Shown here one piece after another: positions 1 to 9,645 of a DNA stretch of 64,000 nucleotides (position 1 is its first letter; each line of letters begins with the position of its first letter). Both the position numbers and the translations under genes were made by a program. The DNA is taken from positions 133,307 through 197,306 of the forward strand of contig NZ_JACSOH010000004.1 in NCBI RefSeq assembly GCF_014349235.1, written 5' to 3'. The notes under the pieces were generated by a model. That model did not search any database, was not told the origin of the DNA, and saw nothing but the letters and a program-made list of their open reading frames with translations. This stretch comes from Cytophaga sp. FL35 (GTDB taxonomy: Bacteria; Bacteroidota; Bacteroidia; Flavobacteriales; Flavobacteriaceae).

Positions 1-918
1 AACGGAACGTTTACTTATGAATGGAGTACAGGCGAAACGACCAATACCATCACTAATCTTGCCCCAGGTTCGTATTCCGTGACCGTAATAGGGCTAGAAA
101 ATGGTCCGGTAACACGTACATACTTAATCGAATACCCGAAACCTGTAGAAGTAGATTTAGGGGAAGACCAAACGCTTTGCTTGGATCAGGAATTGGCTTT
201 GGATGCTAGTATAGAGGACGAGGGCGCTATTTATAGTTGGACCTCCAACAATGGATTTACAAGTAATTCTCCTGCTATAAACATCACCCAAAGTGGTACC
301 TATATGGTTACCGTTACCTCCTCTTCAGGATGTAAAGCGGAGGGTTCTATATCGGTTAATGTAAGTACAGAGGAAATTAATGCCGAATTGGCGGCTTCTA
401 CACAGGCATTTGTAAATGAGACCATAATTGCCGTAGATATAAGCTACCCTCTTCCAGATAGGTTGGAATGGATATTTCCAGATGAAGCCTTGGTCGTTTC
501 CTCGGATAGCGACGAAGCCCAATTGCAGTTTACCGAAGCTGGCGAATACGAAATCGGAATCATTACGTACCGAGGGGATTGTATCGCACAACAAACCAAA
601 AAAATTATTATCAACCAATCGGATTCTACCGTAAAAGAAGAAGCAACCGCTAACGGAAGCAAGCTAGTAGAGGATTTTCTTATCTATCCGAATCCCTCCA
701 GCGGGCAATTTACGGCAGATGTACATATGACAGAGCGAGGAAATATTAGCATCAAAGTATTTAGTTTGGCGAATAACGCCCTGATAGCCTCTAAAAAAGA
801 ACGAGGTGCCTCTTCTTATGAAGTTCCTTTTGATATTTCAGGACTACCAGCCGGGGTATATGCTGTATTACTGGAAACTCCTTATGGAAAGACTTTAAGG
901 AAAGTAATAAAGAAATAA
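1..918 (+). CDS. Secreted SprB-repeat protein with T9SS C-terminal sorting domain (5' truncated)
   Basis: The reading frame is open from base 1, so this is the C-terminal 305 residues of a larger protein; the GTG at 79 is internal. The first residues (YEWSTGET, then LAPGSYSVTV) match the SprB-type beta repeat of gliding adhesins and other large cell-surface proteins. A second Ig/PKD-like module follows, with the typical WTSNNGF and GTYMVTVTSSSGC stretches. The last ~80 residues are a type A T9SS sorting domain: a YPNPSSGQF start, an ISGLPAGVYAV core and a basic KVIKK end, which the type IX system cleaves when the protein is exported and attached. The protein should therefore be at the cell surface or released. 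Whether it is an adhesin or an enzyme with adhesin repeats cannot be decided, because the N-terminus lies outside the window. Confidence 0.85.
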   Translation, partial: NGTFTYEWSTGETTNTITNLAPGSYSVTVIGLENGPVTRTYLIEYPKPVEVDLGEDQTLCLDQELALDASIEDEGAIYSWTSNNGFTSNSPAINITQSGTYMVTVTSSSGCKAEGSISVNVSTEEINAELAASTQAFVNETIIAVDISYPLPDRLEWIFPDEALVVSSDSDEAQLQFTEAGEYEIGIITYRGDCIAQQTKKIIINQSDSTVKEEATANGSKLVEDFLIYPNPSSGQFTADVHMTERGNISIKVFSLANNALIASKKERGASSYEVPFDISGLPAGVYAVLLETPYGKTLRKVIKK

Positions 919-940
919 TTTTCGATATATACTCAAAATG

Positions 941-974
941 AAAAATGCCCAAAGAAATTCTTCGGGCATTTTTT
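941..974. terminator. Terminator between convergent adhesin-like gene and atpC
   Basis: A stem of AAATGCCC (943-950) with GGGCATTT (964-971) extends inward through an AAGAA/TTCTT arm. T-runs lie on both sides. The single A/C mismatch (951/963) becomes a G-U wobble in the minus-strand RNA, so the structure fits the atpDC transcript slightly better, but it can serve both genes. Confidence 0.7.
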
Positions 975-995
975 AATTATCTTATTGGGTACTTA

Positions 996-1274
996 TTAAT
1001 CCGCTAGGACAATCACCTTGTTGTCTTTCATTTCAACGGTACCACTAGAAATCGGAAGAATTGTCTTGCCATCTGAATCTTTGGAGAATTTAGAAGCGAA
1101 TTCCTCATCTACGGAGACATTACCATCCACCTTAACATTACCTTCTTGCAAAAGGGAAATAATAGGTTCGTGATTATTCAACATTTGAAACTCTCCATTT
1201 ACCCCAGGAACAGTTACCGACGTAACCTCTCCCGCAAATAAAGTAGCCTCTGGCGATACAATTTCTAAATACAT
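996..1274 (-). CDS. atpC: F1F0 ATP synthase epsilon subunit, short form
   Basis: This 92-residue protein is the epsilon subunit of the F1 rotor, which links gamma to the c-ring in the membrane ATP synthase. It begins MYLEIVSPEA and shows the beta-sandwich hallmarks GEVTSVTVPG, GEFQMLNNHEP and a final VIVLAD strand. The family is usually 130-140 residues; here the protein stops after the N-terminal sandwich, so the C-terminal two-helix domain that inhibits ATP hydrolysis in E. coli is missing. It follows atpD with a 74-base gap and shares its transcript. The other ATP synthase genes are not in this window, which fits the split atp locus known in Bacteroidota. Confidence 0.93.
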   Translation of the reverse strand: MYLEIVSPEATLFAGEVTSVTVPGVNGEFQMLNNHEPIISLLQEGNVKVDGNVSVDEEFASKFSKDSDGKTILPISSGTVEMKDNKVIVLAD

Positions 1275-1348
1275 CTCTTATTAGTTTTAAGCTTTAAGTC
1301 AAAAGCCAAAGTAGTATAAAAAACCTTGAACTATTAACTTATCACTAT

Positions 1349-2884
<1,536 letters not shown>

Positions 2885-2929
2885 TTAACTATTGATAGAC
2901 AGTTTTTTTCACCTGTGTTTTTCCGGGTG

Positions 2930-2937
2930 CAAAGGTA
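2930..2937 (-). promoter_or_regulatory. Candidate -7 box for atpDC
   Basis: On the minus strand this reads TACCTTTG, a full match to the Bacteroidota -7 consensus TAnnTTTG. No clear TTG -33 element is seen, only a GTTTTC stretch about 19 bases upstream. It would give a leader of about 65 bases. Confidence 0.35.
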
Positions 2938-2985
2938 GCCTTTTCAACTTTAAATGAAAACTACTTTTTGTTCTTTTTTAAGTAT

Positions 2986-3018
2986 AAAAAACGGCGCCTT
3001 ACATAAGCACCGTTTTTT
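2986..3018 (-). terminator. Terminator of the SGNH-hydrolase operon
   Basis: The inverted repeat AAAAAACGGCGC / GCACCGTTTTTT has one C-A mismatch on the plus strand. In the minus-strand RNA this is a G-U wobble, followed by a U-run. It lies just downstream of the minus-strand stop at 3039, so it ends the receptor/SGNH-hydrolase transcript before atpD. Confidence 0.7.
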
Positions 3019-3038
3019 GTTGATTTTCAAACATTAAA

Positions 3039-4658
3039 CTACCTCAAGGTAGGTGAATAATTCGTAGGGAAATTCCCTATATCATACAAAGAGCCGGAGT
3101 CCTCAAAATTTGAACCGTAAGTAGCATCTATAGCTTTCATAAATTCATTGGCCAATAGAGCGTACCCCCTTGCCGTAGGATGAACACCGTCCAGAGAGAA
3201 TGCGCCACCGGTCACAAGATTGGCCGTTAAGGTATAGTCACCATCCGTTACTCCACCATTGGCCAAATTTTGCATGATGGCATTGGCGTCCACAAATGCC
3301 AACCCGGCACCGGAAGCGGCCGCAGCTATAGTTGCATTGAAATTGTCTGTAGCGGTTTTTAATTCATCTTGTTCTTCTGGAGTCAACACCCACTTATCCG
3401 CTAAAGGTAAACTAATGCCCTCCACTGAAAATTGACCAGCAATTGCCAATGGAAGACCTTGTGCCATTAAGGATGCCACCGAATCTTCATTTACCTCACC
3501 AATTACATTGCTGCTTGGCAATACAAATAAATCTTCTTCCGTTGCTTGTCTTGTTTGACCATATGTAATCCCTAAAAGATTGGCGACCAAGGGTGCCGCT
3601 TCTGAAGGCAACCCGAACTGTTGAACGAACAATGGAAAACCGGGGTTGGCATTAAGTGCCCCCGCTATCTGAGCAGATACATCTGCCAAATCTTCATCGA
3701 AAATAACAACGGCACTGGCCTCCGTTTCAGAAAAAACAACCAGCCTTTCAGTCTCACCCAAGGCAGTATAAATTTGATTTAAGGTACCAAAAATGGTGTT
3801 CAAGGTTGGAATCTGAGCAGCGAAATCAGGATTAGTAGGATCAAGTGGATTGTGAGGAACCGTCGTAAAATGAGGTATTGTGGTTACGTAGGGTATATTG
3901 GCCATAACACCTTGTGCACCAGCAGAAGTTAATGTGCCCACCAATCCATTGATAGCATTATCGAAAAGAGCCTGTTCAGTAATAGGGTTACTGTCATCAC
4001 CACCGGAAATAGCATAACCCAACACATCATTATTACCTGCCCAAAGGGTAAAAAAGGTGGGAGATTGCGCCATAGCCAGTTCCAAGATACTTACATCCGG
4101 AGTGCTTCCGGTCATACGTACAAAATAAGGATTAGCGAGTTTTGCTTCCAAGTTGCCTAAATTTCCGTATCCATTAAATAGCATATGAAAACTTTTAGCT
4201 CCCGGAACCCCTAAATTGTTAAAAGGACCTGAGGGGTTGTTCAATGCAATATCTGTTGTTGGACTCACTGGCCCCACTACCTCCTCAAGATCTTTAGGTC
4301 CAGCTCCGCCAAACACCAACCTCGGTTTAAATCCTTCCAAAGGCACACCACCAGCCAACAGTCCTCCTATATTATCATTTGCTAAAGGTTGTGTAAACGA
4401 ACCTCCTCCTACAAGAGAAAACTTTGCAGCCAATAGATTGGGCATGGAATTCTGTTGACCTGCAATAAACAGTGCATTGTCCGTTAAACCGGCGGTAAGG
4501 GAATTTCCTAAAGAAACATAGGTTGAAAAGTCGGCCGTACCCGAGGTAAGTTCGGGCATTTCCTCCACCATTTCCACTTCCTCAAAGTCCGATTCTTCGT
4601 TACATGCGATAAAAAGGCATGAAACTGCCCAAAGGGCAATATATCTTATTTTCATCAT
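3039..4658 (-). CDS. SGNH/GDSL-family hydrolase lipoprotein
   Basis: Starting at the ATG at 4658, just after the receptor stop, gives 539 residues with a lipobox LFIAC (Cys19) and an acidic stretch after it, as in outer-membrane lipoproteins of this phylum. An upstream ATG at 4694 lies inside the receptor gene and would bury the signal peptide. Four SGNH blocks are visible: SLGNSLTAG with nucleophile Ser53 (GNSL instead of GDSL), GVPGAKSFH, AGNND, and DGVHPTARGY with the Asp490/His493 pair near the end. This predicts an ester hydrolase on the cell surface. The gene starts 7 bases after the TonB receptor, so the two are almost certainly one operon; the enzyme may trim an acyl or acetyl group from the ligand that the receptor imports. 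The substrate is unknown. Confidence 0.88.
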   Translation of the reverse strand: MMKIRYIALWAVSCLFIACNEESDFEEVEMVEEMPELTSGTADFSTYVSLGNSLTAGLTDNALFIAGQQNSMPNLLAAKFSLVGGGSFTQPLANDNIGGLLAGGVPLEGFKPRLVFGGAGPKDLEEVVGPVSPTTDIALNNPSGPFNNLGVPGAKSFHMLFNGYGNLGNLEAKLANPYFVRMTGSTPDVSILELAMAQSPTFFTLWAGNNDVLGYAISGGDDSNPITEQALFDNAINGLVGTLTSAGAQGVMANIPYVTTIPHFTTVPHNPLDPTNPDFAAQIPTLNTIFGTLNQIYTALGETERLVVFSETEASAVVIFDEDLADVSAQIAGALNANPGFPLFVQQFGLPSEAAPLVANLLGITYGQTRQATEEDLFVLPSSNVIGEVNEDSVASLMAQGLPLAIAGQFSVEGISLPLADKWVLTPEEQDELKTATDNFNATIAAAASGAGLAFVDANAIMQNLANGGVTDGDYTLTANLVTGGAFSLDGVHPTARGYALLANEFMKAIDATYGSNFEDSGSLYDIGNFPTNYSPTLR

Positions 4659-4665
4659 TGTAATT

Positions 4666-7452
4666 TTATAAGTTGTTGATGGTCCATGAAACATAGTACA
4701 TAGAACCTATGAAACCTGTTCCAAAAGCTGTAAAATATTCATCACCCAAAAGATTGGTTGCACCCACTTTGAAAGAGGACTTTATGCTTGGCACCCGATA
4801 ATTCAACTGGGCATCCAAAACGTGGAATTCGGGCACTACCCCATTTCCGAAGGTGGCTTCCCAGAAATAATCATCGCTAAATCTATATGCCAAATTGAAA
4901 CCAAAATTTTCAAATACGTCCGTATTGCCCAATGACGCCTTGAACTTGTGTTCAGGCGTATTAAAATTGCTCATAAAATCAGGATTCGCTTCTTGATCAA
5001 AATCTTGCTTGGCATACGTATAACTTCCACTTAGATCGTACCCGCCAAAGAAAGTGGCTGTTAGACCAATAGAGGCCCCGTAGGAAGAAATATCTACGTC
5101 TGAATTGGTGTAGGCGCTATAGGCTTGAAAATCATCATTGGCAATAGCAGCTACCGAAAGTGACCCATCACCTACTGTACCATAATATGGTGCCACAACC
5201 ACTTCTTGAGAAATAAAATCCTTATAGTTGTTATAGTAGGCACTAAAATCAATCACCAATTTGTCGATTTTACCACGATAACCTACCTCAACGGAAGTAA
5301 CCAGTTCCGGCTTTACCACATCAGGATTAGCAACTACCAAATCAGCAGGATTGCCTGTTTCCCCTAAACGCTGCACCGAGCTAAGAGTATAAGAGTTTTC
5401 ATAAGCAGCCCTACCTGTTTGAGTAATGGATGCTGGTTGCTGCAAACCACCTTGTGCCGCACCACTTACCTCAAAACTTCTCGAATATCTATCTAGGTTG
5501 TCAGGAGCAGAGCCCACGAGAATAGCTCGACCAGCATCGAGACCAATGAACAGATCTTGAGTCGTAGGATTTCTAAACCCGGTTTGCACAGAAGCCCTAA
5601 TATTATGATCACGGTTCAAGGTAAGACCTGCGGATAACCTTGGAGAGAAGAATCCATCAAAAAATTCCGATTTATCATATCTCACTGACCCCGTTAACTT
5701 AAGGCTCATAGTCTCATTAAATTCAAAAGCTCTTTGTGCTTGGGTATACACCCCAAATTCAGAATAATCGATAGCTCCGTCATAATCAGTATAAATGGTA
5801 CCGAAAGAATTCAGACTATACCTTCTATAAGACCCGCCCACCTGAATTTCAGCAAAATCGATTAATTCACTGAAATTGTAATTGGCATCTGCATGATAAT
5901 ATTTGGAAGCATCACGGAACTGAGAACCTGTGGAAAGATTGGGGTCATTGATGCTTCTGTTAAAGGCCGCTTCAAACTCCGGCGTCCCTGGCTCGAACCT
6001 TCCAGATTCGGCTTGTGCACGGGCTGCTGCGTGCGCTTGTTCGTTTGTAGCTCCTGCCAATGTTGCTTGCACATAGGCTCCCGTATATTCTCCAAACCAT
6101 GTGTTATCATCCTTCCAAGCACGGTTGATATTAATACCCGTAAATACCATATCATAGGAATCCCCTGCTTTATCGGCAACTACATAACCTCTTAAAAAGA
6201 AGTTGTCATTTCTAAATTCTATTTTGTGCTGTTGTTGGAAAAAGTTATCGATATTATATCGGTTGGTTCCTTGATATATCGTAGAACCTGTACCCACTTT
6301 ACCTACATAGGCAATTTCAAAATCATTGGCCCAAGGTCTGTAATAAAGACCCCAGTCCGCTTTCACGCTCTCTGCGTTATAATTGGTAAGATGTCTTTCG
6401 TTATAACCAGTTCTACTAACTTCTGTAGATGGCACCAAGGCATTTGCCCCTGCCGGCAACAATCCTAGACCTTCCAGAGTAACGGCAACATCCTTAATAT
6501 CTGCCGAAACTTCATCACCATACACGTTAATACCGTCGTAATTCAAATCAGCACGTGTTCCACCAACCCTGGTTTTGTCAACCTCGCTGGTAGCCGCCCA
6601 ATCGGTACCTTTTAAGTAGCCAAAATTCACCTTCCCGGCGAACTTGTCACTGAATTTGTACGCTAGACGTATACCAAAATCTGTGTAAGGATTGTCCCCT
6701 GCGGCCTCTTGCGAAGTCATCCCTCTTTTAGCAAAAGCGCTAATACCTTGATGGTCGAAAGGGTTTTTACTTCTCATAAACAAGATACCGTTAAATGCGT
6801 TAGCCCCATAAAGAGCGGATGATGCACCCGGCAATAATTCCACACTCTGCACATCGGTCTCGATCATTCCCACCAGGTTACCAATTGGAAAGTTTAATGC
6901 CGGAGTGGAATTATCCATACCATCTACCAATTGCATAAACCTAGTGTTCGCAAAGGTTGCAAAACCTCTGGTATTTACACTTTTAAAGGTTAAACTATTG
7001 GTATTTACGTCTACCCCTTTTAGGTTTTCCAATCCATCATAAAAATCCGCTGAAGCGGTATTCTTAATTTCCTGCAAACCAAAACGTTCTACTGTAACCG
7101 GAGATTCAAAAATACGTTCCGGAGTTCTAGAAGCAGATATTACAACCTCATCTAAGAATGTTTGCGCTTCGGAAAGAACTATCATAACCGATTGATTGTT
7201 TGAAGTAATCTCTTCTGTGGCTTCAGAATATCCGATACTTGAAATTGTTAACTGAAAGGGGGGGACCTCAGACGTTTCTAGAGTAAAATTACCGTCAAAA
7301 TTAGCCGTAGCCCCAATTGCCTTACCCGTGATAATCACATTGGCTCCCGGAATGGGCTCATTGTTCTGATCTACCACTTTACCGTTTACCGTTGTCTGAG
7401 CTTGTACGAAACCGCCAAATAACAGCAATGCCAAAAATAGTACTCTTCTCAT
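4666..7452 (-). CDS. TonB-dependent receptor with carboxypeptidase-regulatory-like domain
   Basis: This 928-residue outer-membrane transporter has a signal peptide (1-18, ending FVQA), a carboxypeptidase-regulatory-like domain at about 20-105 (VNGKVVDQNNEPIPGANV, FDGNFTL), a plug at about 115-230 (SVNTRGFATF, LLPGASSALYGANAFNGIL) and a long beta-barrel ending in aromatic-rich strands. It takes energy from TonB-ExbBD to move a ligand across the outer membrane. The neighbour downstream is a surface SGNH hydrolase, and no SusD is present, so it is not a standard glycan SusCD pair. Its ligand cannot be read from sequence. A 16-base perfect palindrome lies about 76 bases upstream of the start. Confidence 0.92.
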   Translation of the reverse strand: MRRVLFLALLLFGGFVQAQTTVNGKVVDQNNEPIPGANVIITGKAIGATANFDGNFTLETSEVPPFQLTISSIGYSEATEEITSNNQSVMIVLSEAQTFLDEVVISASRTPERIFESPVTVERFGLQEIKNTASADFYDGLENLKGVDVNTNSLTFKSVNTRGFATFANTRFMQLVDGMDNSTPALNFPIGNLVGMIETDVQSVELLPGASSALYGANAFNGILFMRSKNPFDHQGISAFAKRGMTSQEAAGDNPYTDFGIRLAYKFSDKFAGKVNFGYLKGTDWAATSEVDKTRVGGTRADLNYDGINVYGDEVSADIKDVAVTLEGLGLLPAGANALVPSTEVSRTGYNERHLTNYNAESVKADWGLYYRPWANDFEIAYVGKVGTGSTIYQGTNRYNIDNFFQQQHKIEFRNDNFFLRGYVVADKAGDSYDMVFTGININRAWKDDNTWFGEYTGAYVQATLAGATNEQAHAAARAQAESGRFEPGTPEFEAAFNRSINDPNLSTGSQFRDASKYYHADANYNFSELIDFAEIQVGGSYRRYSLNSFGTIYTDYDGAIDYSEFGVYTQAQRAFEFNETMSLKLTGSVRYDKSEFFDGFFSPRLSAGLTLNRDHNIRASVQTGFRNPTTQDLFIGLDAGRAILVGSAPDNLDRYSRSFEVSGAAQGGLQQPASITQTGRAAYENSYTLSSVQRLGETGNPADLVVANPDVVKPELVTSVEVGYRGKIDKLVIDFSAYYNNYKDFISQEVVVAPYYGTVGDGSLSVAAIANDDFQAYSAYTNSDVDISSYGASIGLTATFFGGYDLSGSYTYAKQDFDQEANPDFMSNFNTPEHKFKASLGNTDVFENFGFNLAYRFSDDYFWEATFGNGVVPEFHVLDAQLNYRVPSIKSSFKVGATNLLGDEYFTAFGTGFIGSMYYVSWTINNL

Positions 7453-7527
7453 GTTAAGTTTAAGTTAAAAAGGTTCGTTTGACCAAGTTACATTTTTTTT
7501 TACACGAAAAATACTAAAATGAAAAAA

Positions 7528-7543
7528 ATTATGCATGCATAAT
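7528..7543. promoter_or_regulatory. 16-bp perfect palindrome upstream of TonB receptor
   Basis: ATTATGCATGCATAAT is self-complementary over all 16 bases and lies in the 136-base gap between the receptor start and the glmS terminator. Its size and symmetry fit a dimeric regulator site. A near-consensus -7 box (TAACTTGG on the minus strand) lies between it and the start codon, which would place the palindrome at an activator-like position. No regulator gene is adjacent. Confidence 0.35.
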
Positions 7544-7588
7544 ATATTTTTCTCAATTTATAACGAGCATATTCAGAATACCTTAATG

Positions 7589-7619
7589 AAAAAGACCATG
7601 GTTTCCCATGGCCTTTTTT
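7589..7619 (-). terminator. glmS terminator
   Basis: A CCATGG/CCATGG core is extended by AAAAAG/CTTTTT with a single A-C mismatch that becomes a G-U pair in the minus-strand RNA, followed by U residues. It lies 28 bases after the glmS stop. Confidence 0.75.
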
Positions 7620-7646
7620 GGTATTTACTATTTAAGTTTCCCTAAT

Positions 7647-9494
7647 TTACTCCACTGTTACGGATTTTGCCAAGTTTCTTGGTTGATCTACATTACAACC
7701 ACGCATAACTGCTATGTGATATGAAAGCAATTGTAAAGGAATAGTAGTTAATAAGGGTGTAAGACTTTCATATGTTTCCGGCACTTCTATTACATGGTCT
7801 GCCAGTTCCGTTACCTGCTCATCACCCTCCGTTACAATGGCAATTATTTTTCCTTTTCGGGACTTTATCTCTTGAATATTACTAACCACTTTTTCATAAT
7901 GTCCTTTTTTGGTAGCAATTACGAACACGGGCATTTGATCATCAATCAATGCGATAGGCCCGTGCTTCATTTCTGCAGCCGGATACCCTTCTGCATGGAT
8001 ATAACTAATTTCCTTTAATTTTAATGCACCTTCCAATGCTACTGGAAAGTTATAACCTCGGCCCAAATAAAGACAATTGGTGGAATCCTTATATACATCG
8101 GAAATAATCTCTACTAGCGGATTTGACTCTAGGGCTTTCTCCACTTTGGAAGGTATGGTTTCCAGTTCCGTAAGGAACTGATGGAAATTCGATTCAGAAA
8201 TCTCTCCTTTTTCTTTAGCTAGTTTTAAAGCGATAAGGGTCAAAACCGTTATTTGAGTAGTAAAAGCTTTTGTAGAAGCCACACCAATCTCTGGCCCCGC
8301 ATGGGTATATGCGCCGGCGTGGGTCTCTCTTGCAATGGATGAGCCCACCACGTTACACACGCCAAAGACAAAAGCACCTTTATCCTTGGCCAGCTTTATG
8401 GCCGCCAATGTATCCGCCGTCTCCCCAGACTGGGAAATAGCAATCAAAACGTCCTTATCCGTAATGACCGGATTTCTATACCTAAACTCAGAAGCATACT
8501 CCACTTCTACCGGAATTCTTGCCAAATCCTCAAAAATGTATTCCGCTACTAAACCCGCATGCCAAGAAGTACCACATGCTACAATTATAATTCTATTGGC
8601 ATTCATGAACTTCTCCAAATGCTCATCAATACCCGACATTTTAACGATACCTTGATCTGCACGTAGCCTTCCTCTATACGTATCCAGTATAGCGCGAGGC
8701 TGTTCATAAATTTCCTTGAGCATAAAGTGGTCATAACCCCCTTTTTCAATTTGCTCAATATTCATTTTCAACTCCAAAATATTTGGGTACGCTATGGCAT
8801 CATCCTTTATTTTACGAAGTTTGATTTCCTTTCCTAACCTTACAATGGCCATTTCCTCATCTTCCAAATACACAGCGTTATTGGTGTATTCAATAAATGG
8901 GGATGCGTCTGAAGCAATAAAGTATTCATTCTCACCAATACCAATGGCTAGCGGACTACCCAGTTTGGCTACTACAATTTCATCTGGTTTTTGCTTATCA
9001 AAGACTGCGATAGCATAGGCACCTACGACTTCATTCAATGCTATTTGAACCGCTTTTCCCAGTTTTACGTTCTCTTGCTTTTTAACCTCTTCAATTAAGT
9101 TTACCAATACCTCGGTATCCGTATCTGACTGAAAGGTATACCCTCTTTTAATAAGCTCTTTTTTAATTGATTCATAATTCTCGATGATACCATTATGAAT
9201 AATTACCAACTCTCCTGAATTGGAATAATGGGGATGGGAATTTACGTCATTGGGCACCCCGTGCGTTGCCCAACGTGTGTGTCCCATACCAAGAAATCCA
9301 GAAGTTGAAATTTCTTTATCCGCCTTTTTGCTAAGGTCCTCTACCTTTCCCTTTGTTTTGGAAAGGTTGATATCCTGCCCATCAAATAAAGCAATACCAG
9401 CACTGTCATAGCCCCGATACTCTAATCTTCTTAATCCCTTGATGATTATTGGATAGGCGTCTCTATGACCTATATAACCTACAATACCACACAT
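7647..9494 (-). CDS. glmS: Glutamine--fructose-6-phosphate aminotransferase (isomerizing)
   Basis: This enzyme makes glucosamine-6-phosphate from fructose-6-phosphate and glutamine, the first step toward peptidoglycan and LPS amino sugars. The start at 9494 is chosen because it yields MCGIVGYIG, with Cys2 as the N-terminal nucleophile freed by loss of Met; the upstream ATG at 9533 would bury it. At 615 residues it has the usual length: an N-terminal glutaminase domain (GHTRWATHG, NSHPH), two SIS sugar-isomerase domains (ACGTSWHAG, ISQSGETADT, GRGYNFPVALEGALKLKE) and the conserved end PRNLAKSVTVE. It has its own promoter (TTG-18-TAAATTTG) and terminator, so it is probably monocistronic. No ribozyme-like leader is seen. 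Confidence 0.97.
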   Translation of the reverse strand: MCGIVGYIGHRDAYPIIIKGLRRLEYRGYDSAGIALFDGQDINLSKTKGKVEDLSKKADKEISTSGFLGMGHTRWATHGVPNDVNSHPHYSNSGELVIIHNGIIENYESIKKELIKRGYTFQSDTDTEVLVNLIEEVKKQENVKLGKAVQIALNEVVGAYAIAVFDKQKPDEIVVAKLGSPLAIGIGENEYFIASDASPFIEYTNNAVYLEDEEMAIVRLGKEIKLRKIKDDAIAYPNILELKMNIEQIEKGGYDHFMLKEIYEQPRAILDTYRGRLRADQGIVKMSGIDEHLEKFMNANRIIIVACGTSWHAGLVAEYIFEDLARIPVEVEYASEFRYRNPVITDKDVLIAISQSGETADTLAAIKLAKDKGAFVFGVCNVVGSSIARETHAGAYTHAGPEIGVASTKAFTTQITVLTLIALKLAKEKGEISESNFHQFLTELETIPSKVEKALESNPLVEIISDVYKDSTNCLYLGRGYNFPVALEGALKLKEISYIHAEGYPAAEMKHGPIALIDDQMPVFVIATKKGHYEKVVSNIQEIKSRKGKIIAIVTEGDEQVTELADHVIEVPETYESLTPLLTTIPLQLLSYHIAVMRGCNVDQPRNLAKSVTVE

Positions 9495-9534
9495 ATCTAG
9501 TAATTTACAGCTAAAATTGAAGTTAATGTTCAAG

Positions 9535-9563
9535 CAAATTTACAAGAACAATCTAGAAACCAA
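9535..9563 (-). promoter_or_regulatory. glmS promoter
   Basis: On the minus strand, TTG (9563-9561), an 18-base spacer and TAAATTTG (9542-9535) match the Flavobacteriaceae consensus TTG-N17-23-TAnnTTTG. It would give a leader of about 35 bases before the start at 9494. Confidence 0.55.
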
Positions 9564-9645
9564 TGTTCTTTAACATGTAAACGGTGATATTGGATTTATA
9601 GTATAGCTGAAAAAACTCCCTAAAAATCCATGAAACTGAGACTTA

